Below, in pieces: positions 36,129-45,930 of a DNA stretch of 64,000 bases (its first letter is position 1; every line of letters begins with the position of its first letter). The notes under the pieces were generated by a model that did not search any database, was not told the origin of the DNA, and was given only the letters and a program-made list of their open reading frames with translations. Source of the stretch: Odontesthes bonariensis (Eukaryota; Chordata; Actinopteri; Atheriniformes; Atherinopsidae). A program made the position numbers and the translations under genes. The DNA is taken from contig NC_134519.1 in NCBI RefSeq assembly GCF_027942865.1, positions 20,122,248 to 20,186,247 on the forward strand, written 5' to 3'.

Positions 36129-37016
36129 CTATTCCCAAATGCGTTGTCCGTTGATGAATCCGAAGGGTCCTCTGAAGAACGCCTTCATCCCCTGCTGCCT
36201 CGCTCTCTCAATCTTTGGCCAGAGCACACTGCGCGCATCGCGTTCCGCTTTGGTGAGGTCCTCTTTGAAGCGTACCTTCCTCTCGGCGCACACCCTGTCG
36301 TCCTTTGCTTGTTTCCAAAGTGCGTTGCGGTGGGTTCTTGAGGTGAATTGTAAGATGATCTGAGTTTTTCCTGGTTTCGGTTTGCCCAGTCTGTGAACCG
36401 TGCCCAGAATTATATCCAGTTTGTGTGACCATTCTGGTATCATCCTTGAAAATAGCTCTGCTACCACCTGTCGGGTATTCTCGCCCTCCGTTTCGGCGAG
36501 CCCATTCAGGCGGAGGTTCCACCTTCTTTGATATCGCTCCAATTCCTCGGTTTTCTCTTTCAGCTCCAAATTCTCTTTCTGTTGTTCCCGCACAGCAGTT
36601 TCAAGCACTTTGGTCTTTTCTTGTCCTTCTTTACTGTTCCCGCTGTCTTTGCGACGTTAGCTATCATGATGTTGTTCTGTTGCAGCTGTATACCGAAGCC
36701 CTCTACTAACGCCGTTAAGTTCTGGATAGCAGCTAGGACGTCACCATTAGACACGGATTCCTGTATTATTTTCGGCATTCCCTTTTGTTTCTTAGCTGAG
36801 CCAGTGGCATAGGATGGTGCGCTGTGTTGTCGTCTTCTTACCACAGTGCCACTTGCATCCATATCCTCAGTTTCTTCTTGGTGATCGTTAACGTTAGCCG
36901 AAGCTTCGTTAGCCGACGCTAGGCTCACCTCAGCCCCTATTTCCAGGGTTGACTTTATTTCTCTTCCCGAGGCTTGAAATTCCTCGAACATCATTTTTCC
37001 GGCTTCAGCTGACTAA
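36129..37016 (-). mobile_element. L1/Tx1-like LINE: ORF1 protein, frame-broken
   Basis: Two overlapping minus-strand frames (36994-36560 and 36608-36129) give one ORF1-like protein: an N-terminal low-complexity acidic part, a coiled-coil segment (ETAVREQQKENLELKEKTEE), then RWNLRLNGLAETEGENTRQV and TQIILQFTSRTHRNALWKQA, matching the RNA-recognition-like and C-terminal domains of L1 ORF1p. A frameshift near 36,600 separates them. Together with the endonuclease and reverse transcriptase blocks it defines one element running 37016 to about 33940 on the minus strand. Confidence 0.75.
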
Positions 37017-37065
37017 AAATTCGGTAAACTTTGAGAGAATATTTCAATTTTGCGGCAATTTGGGG

Positions 37066-38055
37066 CAAGGCTTAGCCTGGGAATTCCCATGCTGCTTTGC
37101 GCTCGATTTCATTCTCACTGCAAAGTCAGCCTGGAAACCACCGCCCTTATTTTTGCCAGTTTGGGAACCAATCACAGAACGGGGGGGGGGGGGGGGGCAG
37201 CAAGACGATGACGACGTCTATGCGCTACACCGAAGCTTGTAGAGTGTTAATCCAACATGACAGCGGACACAATGTTACCGTTCGATGCAGCCTTAGAAAG
37301 TGTTTCGGAGTAGATTCACCCTAGGGTCATTTGAACCGTGACATCCAGCCAAGTAGCCCACCCGAAGTTTTTCCGATATTGGCTGAACATCAGCTGAGTT
37401 ACTGAGTTATCCCGAATAGCTTAGTACAAGCGCTGTACTACACTAAAATCACACTAAAATCACATGCCATGACACCAAACTTCTACAGTAGCACAAATAT
37501 GGTCTGTACTCACAAAACGATGCTTTTGGAAGTTCATACATAGTCCAGGTGTTTATTATTATCAACACAAGCCTGATAGCTTTTCTGCTGCTAAAGCTTC
37601 GTTGACGTCACTTCTGGGAGCTGGGAGCTTCAAAGTAAGATGAGGGTTGATCTACTACTGTAGACAACAAAGCAGGGCTGCTCAATTTCTCCATTATTAA
37701 AATAAATTCACAACTCTACAACATAAAAATTCATGTAGAATATAGCATAAAGGCCTACTTTGTTGTCAATTTAAGTAGCTTAGAGCGCAAGTTTATTTTT
37801 ATTTTACTTTTTTTTTCTTCTTCCTCGTCGAATTTCTGTCGTCATCTGGTATAAGTGATACAATTGGCTATGAATCGCGCGCAAAGCAGCATGGGAAGAA
37901 CCTGACGTCATTTGATAGACATTCGTAGCGCCCAATAAACGGCTCTAGGCATTCGTAAACCACGCCTCAAATACGAGAAAATGCACACCTAGTTCCCAGA
38001 CCACCATCTCATCGAGATTGTGGACGCGTCAGCCAGGCTAGGCTAGGCTTGCAGA
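37066..38055. mobile_element. Candidate DNA transposon remnant with inverted termini
   Basis: GGCTTAGCCTGGGA with TTCCCATGCTGCTTTGCGC (37070-37110) recurs inverted as GCGCAAAGCAGCATGGGAA (37878-37896) and AGCCAGGCTAGGCTAGGCTT (38030-38049). The two sides are not equally spaced from the ends, so the inverted similarity is partial. A G run (37181-37197) lies inside. No transposase frame was found. Confidence 0.4.
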
Positions 38056-38134
38056 GCATACCAAAGGCGCGACTGCTCAGCACGCCATCTTGCCGGAAAC
38101 CTGAATATCAGAGAGATGTGCGCTGTTTGCTGAC

Positions 38135-38325
38135 AGATGTCAGGCTTTTAGACCATTGAAACATCGAGAGCTTGTTAGTTGATCAGGTTATGGTTTATAA
38201 TTATGATATGGCTTTATCGGCTGTTCTTTGGCTCAACATGATGTGGCCTGTCATGTCATGGCGTCTATGTGTGGACACATCAGGTGCTGCAGGTTAATAT
38301 CTCCTGAACGATTTTGATACCACTA
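38135..38325 (+). repeat. Third copy of the arm segment 31101-31290
   Basis: From CTTTTAGACCATTGAAACAT to GATTTTGATACCAC this repeats 39765-39950 in the same direction (and 31101-31290 inverted) with small deletions, for example four bases lost in GATA(CCAT)GG. It ends abruptly against the truncated SINE head at 38332. Confidence 0.85.
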
Positions 38326-38331
38326 GTGCGG

Positions 38332-38413
38332 GACTCGAACCGGGGCCAGCTGCAGCGAGGATATAGCCTCTGTACATGGGGCGGCTGCTTAACCCACTAC
38401 GCCACCGACGAAG
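38332..38413 (-). mobile_element. Truncated SINE head, inverted
   Basis: The minus strand reads the first ~80 bp of the SINE at 31833 (TAGTGGGTTAAGCAGCCGCC, GGTTCGAGTCCCGCACT) and then switches directly to arm sequence. The continuation CCCTTTGCTGCACG present on the left is gone. Confidence 0.8.
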
Positions 38414-38419
38414 AGGGGG

Positions 38420-38575
38420 CCCCTTGTTAGTGTTTTAATGACAGAAAGCAACAGATGTTCTTCTCTTCCATTTCCTTCATAAATACTTAAATCGTAGAAT
38501 AGTATGTTCCCCAGTGTTTGTTTAGGCGAAATGCTTCACTTTCTGAACAAACGAGTGGTGCACGCTCAGTGGTGT
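38420..38575. repeat. Inner right-arm block paired with 31674-31800
   Basis: GACAGAAAGCAACAGATGTT, CTTCCATTTCCTTCATAAAT and GCTTCACTTTCTGAACAAAC are the mirror of 31674-31800. The order SINE, block, then arm is the same as on the left, so this inner block belongs to the original inverted duplication. Confidence 0.85.
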
Positions 38576-39071
38576 AGTCTACCTTTTTGAGGTGGGTATA
38601 CTGTATATTTGGCCAATCATAGGCCCGTGGTACCAAACTAGGGGTCGGGACTCGGGACCCCTCGGGACCAATAGTAGCCCCTAAATGCACGCCGTACCTC
38701 CAGTGGCGCGCTGTAATAGTCATTGAAAAGTTAAGTACCATAGTACTACAATACTATGACATAACACAGGCCTTTTAATAATGCACTACGACTTGATCAT
38801 TGCCATTCTGGTAACAGCACATTTATAATGCTGTCTCAACGTGTTAAGGGACAAACATGTTTGTGGAGTCGCAGCTTTGCACTTACCTGCCCCTTGCATG
38901 CATGAGGGACAGCATAAACTCACTTTGATTGTGTGGACTGTGTGCTGTGTATCTCAGTGGCAATGGGACTCCCTGTGGCACTTAATCTTTGTACTCATCC
39001 CTCATAGAGCGAGACCTAACAAAGTGATTGCTTTAAAGCAGCAGAACATCATCACATCTTGAGACAGGTTG

Positions 39072-39170
<99 letters not shown>

Positions 39171-39617
39171 AGGGCTGTCAGAATTAATTAATTGTAATAT
39201 ATGTATATGTGTATTACATTCGTTTATATATGTAATATACATAAAAATATATATATATACACACACATCCATTTTAGTTTTCCACCTTCCACTCCTATAG
39301 GGGGCGCTGTTGTGCGTTAGCGAATCACCGCATTCAACTAATACAAAGAAGAAGAATTTCTACGGGACGTTATTGTCAAACAACTGATAGTGAATCCCTG
39401 GGAGATTGACTGACTGCCGCAATTTCCGAATGAATGCTATTCTGAAGTGTTGTCGTTGTATTGTTAAATTATAACAAGGCTTCCATGAGAAGTGGTAGTT
39501 GATGAAACGTGGCTGTGCTATTCTAAATATTGAAAAACGAATTTTAGGTGGGTATACTGAGCATTTTAGGTGAGTATACGGAAATCCACCAAAAAAAAAG
39601 GTGGGTATACGCCGTTC
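38576..39617. other. Right-arm-specific 1.04-kb insertion
   Basis: This segment has no match in the left arm. It contains the word AGGTGGGTATAC or close variants at about 38599, 39545 and 39598, a short GC palindrome near 38650, and a long (TA)n run at 39074-39165 with a second AT-rich tract to 39260. No coding frame is convincing. Confidence 0.5.
39074..39165. repeat. (TA)n microsatellite
   Basis: About 46 TA units in a row, followed by mixed ATATGTA repeats to about 39260. It is a probable cruciform-prone site close to the centre of the palindrome. Confidence 0.95.
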
Positions 39618-40065
39618 CCAAAATTTGCATGGCTGAAAATCACTGACAGTACACATTCATACGCGAAATTAAGTTTAAGCAGTTCAAAACATTAAAAGAT
39701 AGAGACGCAGGCTGCTGGGTCGCACGCGAAAGAGCGCCCCGGCTGACAATCAGCTGTCAGCTTTTAGACCATTGAAACATCGAGAGCTTGTTAGTTGATC
39801 AGGTTATGGTTTATAATTATGATACCATGGCTTTATCGGCTGTTCTTTGGCTCAACATGATGTGGCCTGTCATGTCATGGCGTCTCTATATGTGTGGACA
39901 CATCAGGTGCTGCAGGTTAATATTTCCTGAACGATTTCGATACCACTTTTTAAGCGCAAATAAATTGGCAAGTTATCATGAAAATCTGTCTCACGCACAC
40001 GTAGCCTACTTGCGTGCCTGCGTCTGGAAAAGTCATGGAAACAGAACGGTGCACGTTCGATCCCC

Positions 40066-40072
40066 TATAAAA
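40066..40072 (+). promoter_or_regulatory. TATA box of the acidic two-exon gene
   Basis: TATAAAA in the context TCCCCTATAAAACGCCGC lies about 145 bp before the first ATG of the acidic gene. A start near 40095-40100 would give a ~115-nt leader. The left arm keeps the same box in mirror image near 30980. Confidence 0.5.
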
Positions 40073-40214
40073 CGCCGCTGCGTTCTTTACTTCCTTCCTT
40101 TTTACCTGAACTTGGACTGAACATCCACAAAGCTTTGGTAAAAAACCTGCTCGGCCTTTTATTGCTGAAAAAGTTGGTGAATCACCGAAGGAAGAAGAAA
40201 AAACTCAACCTGAA

Positions 40215-41988
40215 ATGATGCAAGCACTAGGAGAGGAACACCTGGTCGGAAGACTGCCATGTCCAACCGGTGAGCAAAATTAAATGAATGTTTTTCCTTC
40301 ATGTCAATGATTTATTTCATTAGAAATAATTAATTCCCCCAAAATAGGAATATTGTCTGTTATGGCACTTATAGGAGCCATCACTTTTGTGGATATAAAG
40401 GTCGTAGAGACAGAAATTCCCCAGAGTTTGGCAACATCATTGGTTTACACTGTAAAGTTTCTGGATGTAGCATAAAGTTGGTCCGCGTTTATTTGAATTC
40501 CCGGGAAAAGTGTTATCCCTAATGGCGGTTTAGTGATTTAAAAAGAATGTTATTTTTTGGTGGAAAGCATCTGTTTTGTCCAATTTTGTCTCACAATTTT
40601 AGAAAACAAAAATGGCGACTTAGAGTTTTTTCATAAAATGCTCTGAATGCATTTTTTTGTTGTTGTTGGTCACTATGGAAACTATGGAACTATTAAAATA
40701 AGCTTTCTGAACAGACGTCAGAACGTCCTGGCGTCAACCAGCTGAGTTTACGTGATATATGAAATTTAACTTTGTGGTCTGTTTTTATCAAAATACACAA
40801 TAATTGGATCTGTTATAAGTGAGCAAACAGCTTTTTGTGCCTCCTACTCATTTTTGTACTGATGAAAGTCATTATATTTTTGTACATTCACCCGGTTGCC
40901 GTGTTATTTTGTTTTTTTTTAACTTCTGCCTTCCTTAAAACTTGTTTCATCTGGGCGTTATGTTGTTTTTCCCTCCAAAAAAAAATGCTTTGGGTCCCCG
41001 ATATTTATGCACTATGTATACTGTTTGTGTTGAACCAAATACGTTTTATTTCTAAGGTAAGGCAAATTTAAGTGTTTTAACTCTTGAGGTGATGGTGCAT
41101 GCTGCATGTTAGGTACTGGCGTTCTCATCTGTGTGTGTGTGTGTGTGTGTGTGTATCAAACCGGTTGCAAAGTCGAGTCTTATGTGAGCTTCCTGCATGA
41201 ATTGTTGCCTGTCAGAATGTGAAGCTCACTGGCTGGTGTACTTGTTTATGTGTGGGTTTTTTTCTTCGACTATTTACATGTCGTGTTTCAGCACATCCTT
41301 TAAAGAGAAGTACTAAAATGTTTGCAATTCAACTTTCTTTCTCGCAGGTCTTGGCTACATCGGAGAGCGTCCTGCAGCTGAGGAATACACCGAGCTGCCC
41401 CGCATCATCGATGAAGATGACGGTAACAGTCTCGCTAGCTATGTCTCCTCAGATGATGAGAATGTGCTGAGAGGTCCTATTGGTGTAGTTTATAATGATG
41501 TTGACGTCCCTGACTTGTCTTTTTGGTCGGAAGTCTGTGATATTTGGGCTTGTGTTCATGGTGCAGAGGACTCTGATACAGATAGCTGTTTCAGTGAGGG
41601 CACACTGTACTTGTACTCTGAGGGAGAAGCTTGGTTTGATCTAGAGGAAAGCGATGTAGAGGACTCTGATACAGATAGTTGTACCAGTGAGGAATCGGTG
41701 TACTCGTCCTCTGAGGGAAAAGTTTGTTGGTCTGATCTGGAGGAAAGCGATGCAGAGGACTCCGATTGTTCCGCTTCTGGCCCTGGCACCTCCAGAAAGA
41801 GGAGCAGGGAGGAAAGCGAAGAATCGCAGCCCGATGCTAAGAGGCCGAGGAAGAGTTGTGAGGAGAGCTTTGGAGAGGAGCAGTTCTCTCCAAAGCCACC
41901 TCCCTCAACCTCTGGCCTCAGCTTCCCACAGAGTCTAGGCTGGGATGTTAAGAGGGCGAGATGGGATGACAGCAGCGACTCAGACTAA
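40215..41988 (+). CDS. Acidic Ser/Asp-rich protein of unknown function, two exons (open copy)
   Basis: Exon 1 (40215-40269) reads MMQALGEEHLVGRLPCPT before GTGAGC. Exon 2 (41348-41988) follows TTTCTTTCTCGCAG and continues in phase with GLGYIGERPAAEEYTELPRI, then IDEDDGNSLASYVSSDDENV, VLRGPIGVVYNDVDVPDLSF, and two imperfect repeats of an EDSDTDSC...SEG...DLEESD unit (about residues 92-150). A basic patch SRKRSREESEESQPDAKRPR, a putative nuclear signal, precedes a Pro/Ser tail ending DDSSDSD. Total 231 aa. The acidic repeats and basic patch suggest a nuclear regulatory or chromatin-associated protein; that is inference from composition only, and I recognise no family. A TATA box and in-phase GT/AG intron support a real gene. 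A mirrored copy with a premature stop is at 29158-30833, transcribed the other way. Confidence 0.6.
41131..41154. repeat. (GT)n microsatellite, short right-arm allele
   Basis: Twelve GT units inside the intron of the acidic gene; the mirror position in the left arm has about 42 units. Confidence 0.95.
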
Positions 41989-43388
41989 AGTTGTCATCCA
42001 ACACCTTTCTTTACCGCTCGCTAAATTTTGTTTTCTTAAACTTTAGTCGGTAACATTTGAGTCTAGCTGGACTGGTAATGCCTTAGGTAGCGTATTGCAC
42101 CAGGGTCTTTCTTTATCCGGTCGCTAGATTTTGGAATACAATATTTTAGAGCGGTGTTTTACATTGGGCAGGGCTGGCACAGCCTGCGGTAGCGTCTTGC
42201 ACCAGGCCAATGTAATGCTGTAATACTAAATGTTATGAGAATGTTGTGAAGAGGACTCAAATGCAGGGCACAGAAGGCAGGCATGGCAAACAAAGTGAGC
42301 TTTAACTATAACTGGTCTGAGCTAATGAAGATTATATATAAAATATATAAAGAATATATAAAAACCACAGGAGAGAGTCAAAGAGTGGCATTCCAAATAC
42401 GTAACATGGCAGGAAGATGAATGGACAGAGTAGCAAAGCACAAAAGGACAGGTGAAGACAAAAGAAGAAGACCCAAAACTGATAAGAAATATCATGTGTA
42501 GGTTGTTATTCAGGGGCTAACCTAATGTGTATTTATTTAAAAATGTAGAATTTCTGATACATATTGACCATTTACTGGTAACATTAGATTTATTTGACCC
42601 GTGGATCGGTTATCAAATGTTACGTTCACCTGTCGGGTGAGACCTCAAAGAGATAAATGACAGCTTGCGAGAGAGTGCGAGACGGGGTGGCAGTGTGTCA
42701 GGAGAAAGAGCGGGTCATCCACTAATCAAAGGGTTGGTAGTTTGATCCCCACATCCTCAAGTTCAGATGTTGAAGTGTCCTTGGGCAAGGCACCCAAACT
42801 CTGGTGTTGATGTTGGGTTAGAGTCAGACAACGCTTCGGGGGCCGAGTGGAAATATTAACGGAGGTAAAAGATTACGTATGGTTTATAAAACTTGTGTTC
42901 TGTTATAAGGTGGAATCATCATAATACGTAACGGTGTCGTGGTCACCTGGTAGTTATCGCTTTGATTGAGTGGTTGCTGCATGTCAGAGAGAAAGAGGGG
43001 GACTGAACTCACCTTTGGAATTTTTTCAGGCCAAAGATAGGACTGTGAGCGAGTGTGTTGTGGAGTGTTACAAACCGGTTTATCTGCAGGACTTGGCTTT
43101 GTAATTCATTTGCAAACTAGATATAATAGTAAGCATTCTCTTCACTGCTACCTGTGTCATGTTACAGTCATATAAGTACAGGAAGGTGGAACTGTCTTCA
43201 CAGGCTAAGTTTCAGGAGAGGGTCTCTCCTTCTGATCCAGGCCTGATTCAAATCAAAGTACTTTATTAATCCTGCAAGGGGAAGTTAAAGGATTTCCCCT
43301 CGCAGGATTAATAAAGTGTCCACCTCTGATGTTCCTCTTTTGTGTGAACACATGTCACGCTGGCCTGAGCCTCTGTGGCTTCCTGCTG

Positions 43389-43468
43389 ATGGAAGGACCA
43401 GCGGATGACAAAGAAACAACAACTCTGACACCAACGGAGGACAAAGTGGAACACCTGAGCTACCGCAG
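43389..43468 (+). CDS. Candidate first exon of a second arm gene
   Basis: ATG opens MEGPADDKETTTLTPTEDKV EHLSYR and the sequence then meets a CGCAG/GTAACG donor. Downstream in the same arm are two more coding-like pieces: LQRRSEGERLWTRHCRYAPR near 43632-43735, and a Pro-rich end EAPAAQPSPEHTPAPNLLPD near 43990-44087. I could not find one set of splice sites that joins all three in phase, so the gene model is tentative. The mirror copy lies at about 27010-27592 on the minus strand. Confidence 0.25.
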
Positions 43469-45264
43469 GTAACGTATTGTGCAAAACAGGTGAGTGCATG
43501 ATTCCGTCTGACTAATGAACGAAATCTACAGAAATCAATGTGTGCTAGCTCACACATGTTGAGTACTTGTGCAGTTTTTCCTTTCTTTTCCTGCTGTGTT
43601 TTACCGAGGTGATCATGGATGAGAGAAGACTCCAGCGCAGGTCCGAAGGAGAGAGACTGTGGACCCGACATTGCCGTTATGCACCCAGGGTTTCCGTGAC
43701 GACGAGGAGCTCCCAGCCGGATGAGAGAAGCTGATGTTAAAAAAAAAAGAGATAAAGGAGGACTTGGGGTAGGTCCTTTTTAGTGTCACAAAGTCGTGAT
43801 TAGTTAAAAGGCACATTATATACTGCAGTTAGATGATATTAGCTGATATTATAGAAAAAAGTAAAGAAACAAGCTGCTATTTTAAAAACAAAAGATGACA
43901 AAATTGTCACAAAGTTATGCTTAAGCTTAAATCAGGACTTTCTTTCTGTCTTCCTTGAAGCACCTCACAGTGGACATCCACCAGTCCCAGGAAGCTCCAG
44001 CAGCACAGCCGTCCCCTGAACACACTCCAGCACCAAATCTGCTCCCAGACACTGGACTGTTGATCGGCCCCAGCTGAAACGATGAAAAGCATCCCACACC
44101 GAGCCGTACAGATGAAGCCGTCTCAGTGTGTGAAGCTCCTCACAGACACACAGAGAAGATCTGCTCACCTACACCTGCAGAAATAACACAGTCCAGACAA
44201 GATGCAGACAGTTGGGACTGAAAGACAACCAGTGGGACAGTGTTGTTCTTTAAAGACATTATTCGTAAATTATGTGTTTAAAACAAAATGTTTGCATTTA
44301 CATTATACATGCTGCTTTGGTGCTGGAATCAATAAAAATGAACAGTCTTTACACTTACCCTCTCCTCTGTTGAATGAAACACCAAACAATAACTTTGCCT
44401 CAGAGAACGACCATCTTCTGATGCAACACTCTTAAAAGCAGACCCTACAAAGCTTTCTGCAGTCTGTGTCAGACACATAAGGAATATTTTACTAATCGGA
44501 ATTCTAAATGATCAGCTATAACATTTGATTTAGTCTTTCTTCTTTGAGTCATAGCCTCATTCCACAGATATGACAGAACAAACATGGGAGGCAGTTTACA
44601 GTAGATATCATCCTGTTGGTAGAACGCCTTTAAAACTCAGAAGAAGCTTTTTTTCTACTAAAGTGCTTCAAATTAAATTGTATCATCCAAGAGTCTGTAA
44701 TTGAACAGGCTTTTCTTCAGGTTTCCTTAACAATGACATGACATCACAGCTCTTTCAGCTGCATCATGTGGAAATATTTCAGGTTTTTTTGCCAGAGCGC
44801 TGGCTCGGTCTAATGAATTTATCTGGAAAAATGCATAGTACTGAGGAGGATGTTGTTGAACCAGCCATCTTCATTTCTGGATATTTGTTGTAATAATAAT
44901 AATAATAATCATAAAAAAAACATTTCAAAAAGAAAGAAAAAATATCTGAAAGGGTTTTAAAGGTTCTCCTGATTTACCCAGATGTGTATGCTCATTGTCC
45001 CAGTACAGAAGCAACTGAATAACAGTGGTACCCTGTAAAACACAACAGCATGGGTCTCTAGAAGTTAGAGATATGGGCTGAAAAATGCGCTTCTCATCAC
45101 TGCCGAAGCTGCCGCGAGCTTTTAGTAACTTAAGACAAAGTTACTCATCATTTACACATCATTTCTGCTACCACTGCAGACACATCTGAAACTTCCAACA
45201 GAATACTCACCCTTACAGCTGTGACAGTAAGGGTGATATTGTGAACACAATAGTGTTAACTGGA

Positions 45265-45730
45265 CATGTAAAACTCCAGTAGACTCGATTACTGTAACGC
45301 TCTTTTAACTGGACTTCCCAAAAAGAGCATTAAACATCTGCAGCTCATCCAGAACGCTGCTGCTAGAGTTTTAACCCGGACTAAGAGATCTGAACACATC
45401 ACAGCAGCTTTAAAATCTTTACTCTGGCTTCCAGTCAGTCACAGAATAGATTTTAAAAGCCTGCTGATGGTTTACAAATCCCAGAACGGTTTAGGCCCAA
45501 AATACATCTGTGATATGTTCAGAGAATATAAACCCAGCAGAGCTCTTAGATACAAGGACTCAGGTCAGCTGGTCCAGTCCAGAGTCCAGACTAAACATGG
45601 AGAAGCAGCATTTAGCTGTTATGCTGCCAACAAGTGGAACAAACTGCCAGTGGAGATTAAACTTTCACCAAATGTAGACATTTTTAAATCCAGGTTAAAG
45701 ACATTTCTGTTCTCATGTGTCTATGCATGA
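45265..45730 (+). mobile_element. L2-like LINE, reverse transcriptase C-terminal fragment
   Basis: The frame reads [80 protein letters not shown] and [20 protein letters not shown], the conserved region downstream of the polymerase domain in L2/CR1-clade LINEs. It is open from about 45268 to the stop at 45730 and truncated at the 5' side. Confidence 0.85.
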
Positions 45731-45800
45731 AATCTGCATGATATCTTTTAATTTATCTGGACTGTTGCTCGTTTTTAAATTAATTTAAATTATTTTAATA

Positions 45801-45930
45801 AGGGATGCACCGATACCGATACTGGTATCGGGTATCGGGCCGATACTATTCTAATATACTCGTACTCGTTAAAGTTAACTGATACCATGAACCGATACCA
45901 ATTTATTGAATGAAGACCGCGATCAGAGGG
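45801..45930. mobile_element. hAT-like MITE end
   Basis: GGGATGCACCGATACCGATA followed by repeated GGTATCGG and CCGATAC words is a terminus type seen in many fish hAT-family non-autonomous elements. Only one end is clear, adjoining arm sequence at 45981. Confidence 0.5.

Noticed and set aside
39072..39272. Frame of alternating Ile/Tyr
   Set aside because: A translation of the (TA)n microsatellite only.
39788..40120. 110-codon frame MLVDQVMVYN... mirrored at 30928-31260
   Set aside because: It covers the TATA box and leader of the acidic gene and is broken by deletions in the third copy at 38135-38325, so it is promoter DNA that happens to be open.
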